DNA of 64,000 nucleotides, taken from Alistipes sp. Its GTDB lineage: Bacteria; Bacteroidota; Bacteroidia; Bacteroidales; Rikenellaceae. The notes beneath the pieces are model-generated. The model saw nothing but the letters and a program-made list of their open reading frames with translations, did no database searches and was not told where the DNA came from. Below, one piece after another: positions 8,224-15,286 of this stretch (positions are counted from its first letter, which is position 1; each line of letters begins with the position of its first letter). Made by a program: the position numbers and the translations under genes. The stretch covers positions 1 through 64,000 of the forward strand of contig JAGBCY010000027.1 of NCBI GenBank assembly GCA_017937765.1, given 5' to 3'.

Positions 8224-8757
8224 CTATTTTACGAATAACAAACGCTCGGGACCCTCGTAGTCGGGTAGCGGTTTTGGTGTATAGTCGGCATAGCCCACGG
8301 CAACGACACACAACACCTTGTATCCTGCGGGAATCTCGGGCAATAGCTCCTTCACGTAGTCCTCGCTACGCTGGCTCTCGGGCTCATCCTTGAGCGTGAG
8401 GTAGTCGCCGACGTGCACCCAGCACGAAGCGAGACCCTCGTCCACGAGCGCGAGCTGAAGCAGCGTGGCCATAATTGCGGCGTTTGTCTGCCACATAGGG
8501 CTTGCCTCCTGGTCGCCGAGGACGACGATAGCGGCCGATGCCTCCTCCAAGAGACTTGACCCCCAGTCTCTTAGGCGACCGAGTGCGTGAACCTTATCGA
8601 GGTTCGTCACGGCCATAAGGCGTGTCGAGCGTGTATTCTTCGATGATGGCGCGCGCAGGGCCAACTCCATTGCCGACTGCAGCTTCTCAATCTCGACGGG
8701 CTTACCCGTAAATCGACGTGTCGAACGGCGTTTGCGTACTACTTCTTTAAATTCCAT
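8224..8757 (-). CDS. Nitroreductase-family flavoprotein
   Basis: A 177-aa protein with the family start EVVRKRRSTRRFTGKPV, whose Arg cluster binds FMN phosphate. Next come ALRAPSSKNTRSTRLMAV and a C-terminal LASCWVHVGDY...VAVGYADYTPKP block. The length fits the short Bacteroidota nitroreductases, FMN-dependent NAD(P)H oxidoreductases acting on quinones or nitro compounds. There is no signal peptide, so it is cytoplasmic. It sits between the PspC gene (37-nt gap) and the phosphoesterase (5 nt) in one probable operon. The physiological substrate is unknown. Confidence 0.9.
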   Translation of the reverse strand: MEFKEVVRKRRSTRRFTGKPVEIEKLQSAMELALRAPSSKNTRSTRLMAVTNLDKVHALGRLRDWGSSLLEEASAAIVVLGDQEASPMWQTNAAIMATLLQLALVDEGLASCWVHVGDYLTLKDEPESQRSEDYVKELLPEIPAGYKVLCVVAVGYADYTPKPLPDYEGPERLLFVK

Positions 8758-8794
8758 AACTATCTCATTTTAAATTATTACCAATTACATTTCT

Positions 8795-8977
8795 CTACTC
8801 CTCGGGGATCAGCAACCACATTATGATGTACACCCACAGCGACATACCAGCAAAGAACGTAAGCAGCACTACGGCTATACGTATCACAACGGGGTCGATG
8901 CCCATAAAATTGCCTAATCCACCACATACACCAGCTAAAACGCGATTGTCACGTGAACGACGCAATTTTCTCTCCAT
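8795..8977 (-). CDS. PspC-domain small membrane protein
   Basis: A 60-aa protein that is essentially one PspC domain: RSRDNRVLAGVCGGLGNFMGIDPVVIRI followed by a hydrophobic segment (about 33-56) ending in WLLIPEE. PspC-type proteins are inner-membrane components of phage-shock or envelope-stress responses. It is first in a probable three-gene transcript with the nitroreductase and phosphoesterase genes, and divergent from the HAD phosphatase gene. The family call is confident; a stress role is by analogy. Confidence 0.92.
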   Translation of the reverse strand: MERKLRRSRDNRVLAGVCGGLGNFMGIDPVVIRIAVVLLTFFAGMSLWVYIIMWLLIPEE

Positions 8978-9021
8978 AGTATCTAAATTTATAATTTTTT
9001 AATTTTACGCTTTGTTTTATG

Positions 9022-9050
9022 CAAAAGTAGTGATTTTTTTCGTATATTTG
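9022..9050. promoter_or_regulatory. Divergent -7 boxes between pspC and the HAD gene
   Basis: On the minus strand TACTTTTG (plus 9022-9029) faces the PspC gene. On the plus strand TATATTTG (9043-9050) faces the HAD phosphatase gene. Both match TAnnTTTG and lie 13 nt apart in opposite directions. Neither has a convincing TTTG at the expected -33 distance. Confidence 0.5.
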
Positions 9051-9089
9051 AACGATAAACGTAAAATTGTCTACTTTCAACCAAAGATT

Positions 9090-9938
9090 ATGAAGGAAAT
9101 GATAACCGTTGCACTTATCTACGATTTCGATGGCACGTTGGCTCCGGGAAATATGCAGGAGTACGACTTTATCCCCGCGGTGGGTAAGAGTAATATGGAG
9201 TTCTGGCACGAGGCTAATACGCTGGCCGAGGAGCAGGATGCCGATCAGGTGCTGACCTATATGGCACGTATGCTTCAGGCTGCGCAGTCTAAGGGATTGT
9301 CGCTCAGGCGTGAGGCCTTCCGCGAATCGGGGCGTAACGTGCGCTTCTATCGTGGCGTCGAGGAGTGGTTCCGTCGTATCAACGAGTATGGTGCCAAGCG
9401 CGGTATCCGCATCCTGCATTACGTAAACTCGTCGGGTCTTAAGGAGATTATCGAGGGTACGGCCATCGCCCACGAGTTTAAGAATATCTACGCCTGCTCG
9501 TTCCTCTATAACGTCGATGGTATTGCATATTGGCCCGCCGTGGCTGTGAACTATACGAACAAGACGCAGTTCATCTTTAAGATAAACAAGGGCGTTGAGT
9601 CGGTCTTTGATACGAAGGATGTCAACCGCTTTATGGAGGAGAATAAGCGTCCCGTGCCCTTCAGCCGTATGATCTATTTTGGCGACGGTACGACGGATAT
9701 CCCCTGTATGCGCCTGGTCAAGAACTTCGGCGGTCACTCGATTGCGGTGTATAACCCCGAGGAGGAGGGACAGCGTACGATCCTCAACGATCTGATCCGC
9801 GACAACCGTGTCAACCACGTCTGCCCGGCCGATTATTCCGATGGCTCGGAGATAGATGTAGTGGTGAAAACCATCATCGACAAGGTGGAGCTCGATAACC
9901 GTCTGGCCGAACTCGAAGTGGCGCGTGAGATGATGTAA
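9090..9938 (+). CDS. HAD-superfamily phosphatase
   Basis: A 282-aa protein starting at the ATG giving MKEMITVALIYDFDGTL. The open frame extends upstream, but that part overlaps the promoter. Motif I is D12-F-D14-G-T, the HAD nucleophile and acid. A helical cap follows. Ser in HYVNSSG (motif II) and the terminal YFGDGTTDIPCM (motif IV acidic residues) complete the set. It resembles the phosphoserine-phosphatase-like HAD branch, but the substrate cannot be inferred. Cytoplasmic, and apparently a single gene: the next operon has its own promoter. Confidence 0.87.
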   Translation: MKEMITVALIYDFDGTLAPGNMQEYDFIPAVGKSNMEFWHEANTLAEEQDADQVLTYMARMLQAAQSKGLSLRREAFRESGRNVRFYRGVEEWFRRINEYGAKRGIRILHYVNSSGLKEIIEGTAIAHEFKNIYACSFLYNVDGIAYWPAVAVNYTNKTQFIFKINKGVESVFDTKDVNRFMEENKRPVPFSRMIYFGDGTTDIPCMRLVKNFGGHSIAVYNPEEEGQRTILNDLIRDNRVNHVCPADYSDGSEIDVVVKTIIDKVELDNRLAELEVAREMM

Positions 9939-10093
9939 ATATCAGATTCTCAGCGGATTGTCATTGGTGATTGTTGTGAGTTTGTAAGTTGTTGAAAATC
10001 AACGAGTTGAAAAATTTGTAAATTTACGATTTGTAACACGCTGATTTTTAGATTGTTAAATGTGCTATCGCTGAAATATTTTTTGACTAAAAA

Positions 10094-10126
10094 TTTGGAG
10101 AGACCCTCGTCTGCTCCGTAACTTTG
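10094..10126 (+). promoter_or_regulatory. Promoter of the two-barrel/lipoprotein/rdgB operon
   Basis: TTTG (10094-10097), a 21-nt spacer and TAACTTTG (10119-10126) match the Bacteroidota consensus. The start codon of the first gene is 28 nt downstream. The upstream part of the gap (9939-10090) is AT-rich with no gene. Confidence 0.85.
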
Positions 10127-10154
10127 CGGGAGGTTAATTCAAGTTTTTCTTGTT

Positions 10155-10862
10155 ATGAGCAGATTTCAAATTCTACTACTATCAGCCCTGCTTCTCTGCC
10201 TCGGGTCGTGCCTCGAGGTGAGTGCCCAGCAGAGGTATAAGTTTCGGGATTCGCTCGGCACCTATCGGGTCGAGTTCGAACCGCATCGTGAGCCGAGAAA
10301 TGCGGAGCGCGAGAATCTTAATGTGGCGGGTGCTCAGGAGTTACGCTTTGGCACGGCTTATAATCCCTACACGTTGGATGGCTATGCGCCGAACTATGTC
10401 AATTGGCTCACCGAGCCTGCGGAGCATCCGAAGAATACGATTGTGTGCGGCAAACGCTGGTTCACGCTCAATGGCGACTATGGCTATTGGCCGCTAAGGT
10501 GGTTGTACGTTGGCGGCGTTGCGTCGTGGACGGGAGGTTTTAGCCGTGTGGCGAGCATTGTGGATCATAGCCGCGTGGATTGCTATAACTATCATTCGCT
10601 TAGCATTATGCCTGTCGTGCGCTTCGGGTGGCTTAATCGCGACATCGTACAACTCTACTCTGGCTTTGGCGTTGGCCCTATGGTGGCTATCGCGGAGCAG
10701 AGCCTCGAGGCCTCGCCTGCGGTTCGCTTTGGCGTAGCGTTCGACGTCACATTTATTGGTATTGCCGTCGGGCGTAAGTGGTTCGGATACTTTGATATAG
10801 GTGCCGGTGTACGTGGTACGCTGAGCGCAGGTTTCGGTTATAGGTTTCATTCTAAGAGGTAG
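10155..10862 (+). CDS. Secreted protein of unknown function, paralogue A (predicted beta-barrel)
   Basis: A 235-aa protein with a signal peptide (1-24, ending EVSAQ). After about residue 90 it is a series of alternating hydrophobic strands ending in an aromatic residue and basic tail (SAGFGYRFHSKR), as in small outer-membrane beta-barrels. I recognise no named family. Its C-terminal half aligns with the next gene: GWLNRDIVQLYSGFGVG against EWLRRDVVQMYSSVGVG, and FIGIAVGRKWFGYFDIGAG against FVGISVGRAVYGYAEFGGG. The two are tandem duplicates in one operon with a lipoprotein and rdgB. An outer-membrane location is inferred from the strand pattern alone. Confidence 0.75.
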   Translation: MSRFQILLLSALLLCLGSCLEVSAQQRYKFRDSLGTYRVEFEPHREPRNAERENLNVAGAQELRFGTAYNPYTLDGYAPNYVNWLTEPAEHPKNTIVCGKRWFTLNGDYGYWPLRWLYVGGVASWTGGFSRVASIVDHSRVDCYNYHSLSIMPVVRFGWLNRDIVQLYSGFGVGPMVAIAEQSLEASPAVRFGVAFDVTFIGIAVGRKWFGYFDIGAGVRGTLSAGFGYRFHSKR

Positions 10863-10868
10863 CGGGTT

Positions 10869-11537
10869 ATGAAGTGGTTTGTACAAATTATATTTATCGT
10901 GGTGCTGAGCCTTTTGTGCCTCCGTGCCTCGGCGCAGCGACCTACGGCCGATGAGATCTACGGTCCGGTGCGCGACTATGTTGATTACGAAGATGGGGAT
11001 ACGATACGCTGGAAGCATAATATACGCATCGGTGTTGGCTGCCCGAGCCTTATGTCGCAGCGATTCCTCGAGGGGCCGAAGAGGTCGATAACCGACAACT
11101 CGCGCTATACGGCCAGTGACGAGCTCGCGAGGTTGCGCTATTACGAGTCGGCTACCTATTACCTCTCGGGTGTTACCGCCGAGTATAGCCAGACGGTGAA
11201 TCCGTGGATGTCGGTGGGCGGTAAGCTCTCCTATGCGATGCTCTGGAACTCGGTGCACCACGTGTACACCGACGAGTTGCTGTATAGGGATAACAACTAC
11301 GCCGTGGCTGCGATCCTCGACTTCCGATTCGAGTGGCTGCGTCGCGACGTTGTGCAGATGTACTCTTCGGTTGGCGTGGGCCTTGCGGCACGCTTCGCCT
11401 TTAACAACGGGAAGCTATCGCCGATGTACGATATGACCTTTGTGGGTATCTCCGTAGGTCGTGCGGTGTATGGCTATGCGGAGTTTGGCGGCGGCATCAG
11501 TGGACTATTTAGAGCGGGTATTGGTTGTAGATTTTAA
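10869..11537 (+). CDS. Secreted protein of unknown function, paralogue B (predicted beta-barrel)
   Basis: A 222-aa protein with a signal peptide (1-22, ending RASAQ), 6 nt downstream of its paralogue. Beta-strand-like segments run from about residue 30 (KHNIRIGVG) to a terminal RAGIGCRF, the C-terminal aromatic typical of barrels inserted by the BAM machinery. The last 100 residues are clearly homologous to the preceding protein; the first halves have diverged. No family is recognised and no catalytic motif is visible. Confidence 0.75.
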   Translation: MKWFVQIIFIVVLSLLCLRASAQRPTADEIYGPVRDYVDYEDGDTIRWKHNIRIGVGCPSLMSQRFLEGPKRSITDNSRYTASDELARLRYYESATYYLSGVTAEYSQTVNPWMSVGGKLSYAMLWNSVHHVYTDELLYRDNNYAVAAILDFRFEWLRRDVVQMYSSVGVGLAARFAFNNGKLSPMYDMTFVGISVGRAVYGYAEFGGGISGLFRAGIGCRF

Positions 11538-11548
11538 TTCGGAGTGTT

Positions 11549-12292
11549 ATGATACGATATATAAAATATATGGTGATTATGGCGGTTGTGGCACTCGCGG
11601 CTTGCGAGTATGAGCCCGCCGATGAACGCTATCCCGAGCGCGTGGGTAAGGTTCTGTGGAATATCACGAAGGCGGACCTCGGGCGCGTGAACGATATCCT
11701 CGACTTTGTGGCGCGCTACAACTATATGCTCTCGATTGAGGATGCCGAGTTGCGCGATGCCTACATCGCGCGTAACTTCAGCGATGCCGAGATTCGCGTT
11801 GTGGGCAATCGCCACCAACTTCTCTATCACACGAATTACGGTACGACGTATAGCGTCCTTATCGAGATGGAGGCTGAGGCTTGGCGCGTCACACGTAGCG
11901 GCGGTCAGGGTTATGCCCTTACAATCACGCCTGCCACGAATGGACACTACGACGTCATCTTCGACGAGTTATATATTGCCGAATCGTCGGGACGCGGCAG
12001 CCTAAATGCCTATGTGGAGTATGGTGACGGTGGCGCGCCCGAGCTTAGCTATACGGGCGAACTCGTTATGGTCGATGCGGAGGAGGGCGAGGATACCCCC
12101 TTGATTATCACTACCAATATAGAGACCGCCATTCACTATACTCGAGCTATGGGAATGACCGAGGGCAGAATGCGGATTACTGCCCACGACGAGCTCTATG
12201 GTACGACGGACGAGGCTCTGGTGACTATTATGAAGTACGAACGAACGGTAGTTATCGAGTCGATGGGAACGGTCGTACGTTATGGCTATTAA
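11549..12292 (+). CDS. Lipoprotein of unknown function
   Basis: A 247-aa protein with an N-terminal hydrophobic segment and lipobox (ALAAC, Cys19), hence lipid-anchored. The body mixes a helical part (DLGRVNDILDFVARYNYM) with beta-rich sequence and has no recognised domain. It begins 11 nt after the second barrel-like protein and ends 16 nt before rdgB. Co-expression with the two barrel-like proteins suggests a shared envelope assembly, but that is guesswork from position. Confidence 0.72.
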   Translation: MIRYIKYMVIMAVVALAACEYEPADERYPERVGKVLWNITKADLGRVNDILDFVARYNYMLSIEDAELRDAYIARNFSDAEIRVVGNRHQLLYHTNYGTTYSVLIEMEAEAWRVTRSGGQGYALTITPATNGHYDVIFDELYIAESSGRGSLNAYVEYGDGGAPELSYTGELVMVDAEEGEDTPLIITTNIETAIHYTRAMGMTEGRMRITAHDELYGTTDEALVTIMKYERTVVIESMGTVVRYGY

Positions 12293-12308
12293 AACTAAAT
12301 TTAGACCT

Positions 12309-12881
12309 ATGATAAAGATTGTATTTGCGACGAATAATGCTCATAAGCTCTCGGAGGTAAGAGCTGTGTTGGGTGGTGATTACGAGATTGTTACGCTTCG
12401 CGAGGTTGGCATCACGGAGGATATCCCCGAGACGGGAGCTACGCTCGACGAGAATGCCTCGCTAAAGGCGCGATACGTCTACGAGCGTACGGGTCTCGAC
12501 TGCTTTGCCGACGATACGGGCCTCGAGGTTGAGGCTCTAAATGGGGCTCCGGGAGTCCACTCGGCACGCTACGCAACCGATGGCCACGACTTTAAAGCCA
12601 ACAATCGTAAGCTCCTCCGTGAGTTGGAGGGCGTGACGAATCGTCGTGCTCGCTTCCGCACCGTGATATCGCTTATCCGCGATGGTGAGGAGCAGCAGGT
12701 TGAGGGCATCGTTAGCGGTGTCATCGCTACCGAGGAGTCGGGCTCGGAGGGCTTCGGCTACGACCCGCTCTTCATCCCCGATGGCCACACGGTGACCTTC
12801 GCCGAGATGTCGGCCGAGGAGAAGAACGCCATCTCGCACCGTGGACGTGCCGTGGCCGAGTTGGTCAAGCTACTTCGATAG
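12309..12881 (+). CDS. rdgB: XTP/dITP diphosphatase (RdgB/HAM1 family)
   Basis: A 190-aa protein starting at the ATG for MIKIVFATNNAHKLSEV, the standard family beginning; an in-frame ATG 27 nt earlier is less likely. Hallmarks are FADDTGLEVEALNGAPGVHSARYA (catalytic Asp), EGFGYDPLFIP (substrate specificity) and ISHRGRA (base recognition). The enzyme hydrolyses ITP, dITP and XTP to monophosphates, keeping deaminated purines out of nucleic acids. It is the last gene of the operon behind the lipoprotein and just before a strong hairpin. Confidence 0.96.
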   Translation: MIKIVFATNNAHKLSEVRAVLGGDYEIVTLREVGITEDIPETGATLDENASLKARYVYERTGLDCFADDTGLEVEALNGAPGVHSARYATDGHDFKANNRKLLRELEGVTNRRARFRTVISLIRDGEEQQVEGIVSGVIATEESGSEGFGYDPLFIPDGHTVTFAEMSAEEKNAISHRGRAVAELVKLLR

Positions 12882-12909
12882 AGTATTGAGTCAGAAGGAT
12901 GTAGTAATC

Positions 12910-12951
12910 GAATGGTGGGTGCTCAGCAATAATGTTGAACACCCACCATTC
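12910..12951. terminator. Bidirectional hairpin terminator between rdgB and the Ehr-like operon
   Basis: A perfect 12-bp inverted repeat (GAATGGTGGGTG 12910-12921; CACCCACCATTC 12940-12951) with an 18-nt loop separates two convergent transcripts. The T-run after it is weak on both strands, but its position fits a shared terminator. Confidence 0.75.
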
Positions 12952-12970
12952 GTATCTGTTGTCTTATCTT

Positions 12971-13726
12971 TTAGCGTCGCTTGCGCAGGCGCGTAATGCC
13001 GTCGATGAAGCATAGCGGATGTGTGGGTGCACCCGGCAGCCATAGGTCGACGTGATACTTGTCAATAAAGCTACGCTCCACCGCCGGGCTCTCGGCATAG
13101 AGACCTCCAGATACCGCCTCCGAACCACAGATAACCAAGATCTTAGGATCGGCGATAGAGTTATAACATATATCGAGTGCCTCGGCCATATTTGCGCTAA
13201 TGGGGCCTGTGAGTACAAGACCATCGGCGTGGCGTGGTGAGGCGGTGAAGCCCACGCCGTAGCGACCGAAGTCGAAGTTGACGTTGCCTGTGGCGTTAAG
13301 CTCCATCTCTACCGAGCAGTCGCCACCGGCCGACACTTCACGAAGCTGGAGCGCGCGACCGAAGTACTTAGCGATCTCGGGGCGTATGGCCTCGACCGTA
13401 AACTTGGGTGCCGTCTGTCCAGCTACGACGACGAGGTCCTCGCGGCGTGTGGCGGCGAGACGGTGCTCGTTGGTGAACTTGATGTTCTTGGGTGCGCACT
13501 TCTGGCACTCGCCGCAGAAGAGGCACTTGCCCATATCGAGTGTCAGGGGCTTTGCCGTGAGTGCCCCTGTGGGGCATATCTTCGCGGCACGCTCGATGTC
13601 GGTCGTATCCTTTGTTTCGCTTAGAAGCGGGAAGCCACGAAACTCCTCGGTGAGAGTCACCCCATCGAGATTGGGAATATATTGCCATCCGTGGCTACGT
13701 AGTATCTTTGCTTTTCCAAATAACAT
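12971..13726 (-). CDS. Fused ferredoxin and NuoB/HycG-like small subunit of an Ehr-type complex
   Basis: A 251-aa protein. The N-terminal part is ferredoxin-like, as in HyfH or NuoI, with ICPTGAL (C51) and C68-x2-C71-x2-C74-x2-C77-AP, enough for one [4Fe-4S] cluster. The part from about residue 125 follows the NuoB/HycG small subunit: HADGLVLTGPISANM, GSEAVSGGLY, WLPGAPTHP, FIDGI. The four cysteines that hold the proximal (N2) cluster in that family are not conserved. By eye the positions are D136 and V139 (in GGDCSVEME), E203 (GSEAVSGG) and A233 (PGAP); C137 and C200 are nearby but off register. The domain order reverses the usual separate HyfH and HyfI genes. It is last in a six-gene operon. 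Any electron path would therefore have to stop at, or reroute from, the ferredoxin domain. Confidence 0.85.
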   Translation of the reverse strand: MLFGKAKILRSHGWQYIPNLDGVTLTEEFRGFPLLSETKDTTDIERAAKICPTGALTAKPLTLDMGKCLFCGECQKCAPKNIKFTNEHRLAATRREDLVVVAGQTAPKFTVEAIRPEIAKYFGRALQLREVSAGGDCSVEMELNATGNVNFDFGRYGVGFTASPRHADGLVLTGPISANMAEALDICYNSIADPKILVICGSEAVSGGLYAESPAVERSFIDKYHVDLWLPGAPTHPLCFIDGITRLRKRR

Positions 13727-13767
13727 AACTCTCTGCTTTTTTCAGTTATCTATCCTTACTTCACAGC

Positions 13768-15282
13768 CTAAAGGTCGTGACCACAATATGATAGATTAAA
13801 ACTCTTGTTGTTGATGGGGAAGTCGGATATGCCCTCGGAGCGTACTGCGATGGCCAGACCGAGCCAGTTGTGGAGGCTCGGATCCTTGATCTTATACTTC
13901 ACAATGTCGCCATTGGCATCGGTGAGTGCTACGTGACAAATCTCTCCGCGCCAGCCCTCGATGAGCGAGAACGAGAGGGCGTCGCCCTGGAGCTTAGCAT
14001 CGTAGTCGGGAGCCGCAATCTTCGCCGTCGGCTTATACGACGCCAGAGCATTCTCGATGTAGTCAGCACTCTGCAACACCTCGTCCATACGCGTTGCTAA
14101 GCGTGACATCACGTCGCCATCGTGCTTGAGTATGGGCGTGTGGGTGAGGGCCTCGGCATAGAATCCCGAGGGGTGCGTTGCGCGAATATCGCGCTTAAGA
14201 CCGCTGGCACGTGCTGCCTGACCCACACCTCCGATGCGCTCCATCTCGCTCTTAGGCACAAGACCGCACTGCTCGAAGCGTGCAAGGAGCGTGTGTGCCT
14301 CGAGGATATCCTCTCTAACCTCGTTATAGCGACGGCGCACGTCGGCGATGTTCTTGCGGATTAGGGCTATCTTCTCATCGGTGAGCGGGTGGTTGGTGCC
14401 CAACGGACGTATCACGCTCTTACCGAAGCGGTTTCCACACCACGCCTGCGATGTGTTGATAGTCACGGTACGCAGTGCCTCGCACGCTACCTGATAGAGC
14501 TGGAAGCCGATGTCGGTAGCAAGGGCTCCCGTGTCGGCAAGGTGCATAGCTATACGCTCGAGCTCGATGGCGATCATACGCTCGCGCTTGAGGTCGTCGC
14601 CGATGTCGGCATTGGCCAACTTCTCGATAAGCTCGGCATAGGCCGTAGCGTGGCCGACGGCCGTATCACCTGCCGTAGACTCGGCGATGAGCGTCTGGCG
14701 CAGACGGTTCTGGTTACGTACCATCTCGCTCTCGACGCCGCGGTGCTGGTAGCCCAGCGCAATCTCCAAGTGGAGTACCTGCTCGCCATCGCATATGAAG
14801 CGGAAGGCTCCGGGCTCGATGATGCCGGCGTGGATGGGGCCGACGTTGACCTCGTGGAGCTCGTCGCCGTCGATGGTGTAGAACGGGTAGCTCTCCATCG
14901 TCGACTCCTTATCCCTACGGTCGTGTGAGAAGCGCAAGGGCTTGAGCCACGGGTGGCTGTCGAAGGCTATGCCGTAGAGCTCGTGCATCTCGCGCTCGAA
15001 GGGGTGGAACGCGGGGTGCAGCGCGGTGAGCGATGCGAGACCTTCGGCATAGTAGTCGGGGATGAACGAGGTGATGAGCACCTCGCCCGTAGCGTCGTCG
15101 AGGAGCAGAAGATAGAACTTCAAGCCACGCTCGATCTCCGTGGCGAAGTAGTGTGCCACGTGGTAGCGGCTATCTGTCATACGCTCCTTGAGGTCGTTGT
15201 ATAGCTCGACATACTCAACGACGGGGATGTCGGCGATGGCAACGGCCGAAGCGTTATTGTTTGTTACGTGATATAGTTTCAT
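13768..15282 (-). CDS. HycE/NuoC-NuoD-like large subunit lacking Ni-Fe ligands
   Basis: A 504-aa protein fusing a 30-kDa NuoC-like domain (about 20-140; HPFEREMHELYGI, FDSHPWLKPLRF) to a 49-kDa NuoD/HycE-like domain (about 145-504; PIHAGIIEPGAFRF, ALGYQHRGVE), the HycE/HyfG architecture. In [NiFe] hydrogenases the N-terminal CxxC lies in RxCGxC. Here the aligned stretch is ESTAGDTAVGH (201-211), with A204 and T207 in place of the cysteines. At the C-terminus the DPCxxC motif is replaced by KSFNLSYC, with N496 and Y499 at the ligand positions. A Ni-Fe centre is therefore not expected, so this is not a hydrogenase but a member of the hydrogenase-related (Ehr) group. Operon neighbours supply the membrane arm. 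Confidence 0.88.
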   Translation of the reverse strand: MKLYHVTNNNASAVAIADIPVVEYVELYNDLKERMTDSRYHVAHYFATEIERGLKFYLLLLDDATGEVLITSFIPDYYAEGLASLTALHPAFHPFEREMHELYGIAFDSHPWLKPLRFSHDRRDKESTMESYPFYTIDGDELHEVNVGPIHAGIIEPGAFRFICDGEQVLHLEIALGYQHRGVESEMVRNQNRLRQTLIAESTAGDTAVGHATAYAELIEKLANADIGDDLKRERMIAIELERIAMHLADTGALATDIGFQLYQVACEALRTVTINTSQAWCGNRFGKSVIRPLGTNHPLTDEKIALIRKNIADVRRRYNEVREDILEAHTLLARFEQCGLVPKSEMERIGGVGQAARASGLKRDIRATHPSGFYAEALTHTPILKHDGDVMSRLATRMDEVLQSADYIENALASYKPTAKIAAPDYDAKLQGDALSFSLIEGWRGEICHVALTDANGDIVKYKIKDPSLHNWLGLAIAVRSEGISDFPINNKSFNLSYCGHDL

Positions 15283-15286
15283 AGGC

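Noticed and set aside
8949..9818. Minus-strand frame of 289 codons opposite the HAD phosphatase
   Set aside because: It overlaps the clear HAD gene, the divergent promoters and the PspC start. The sequence lacks any domain.
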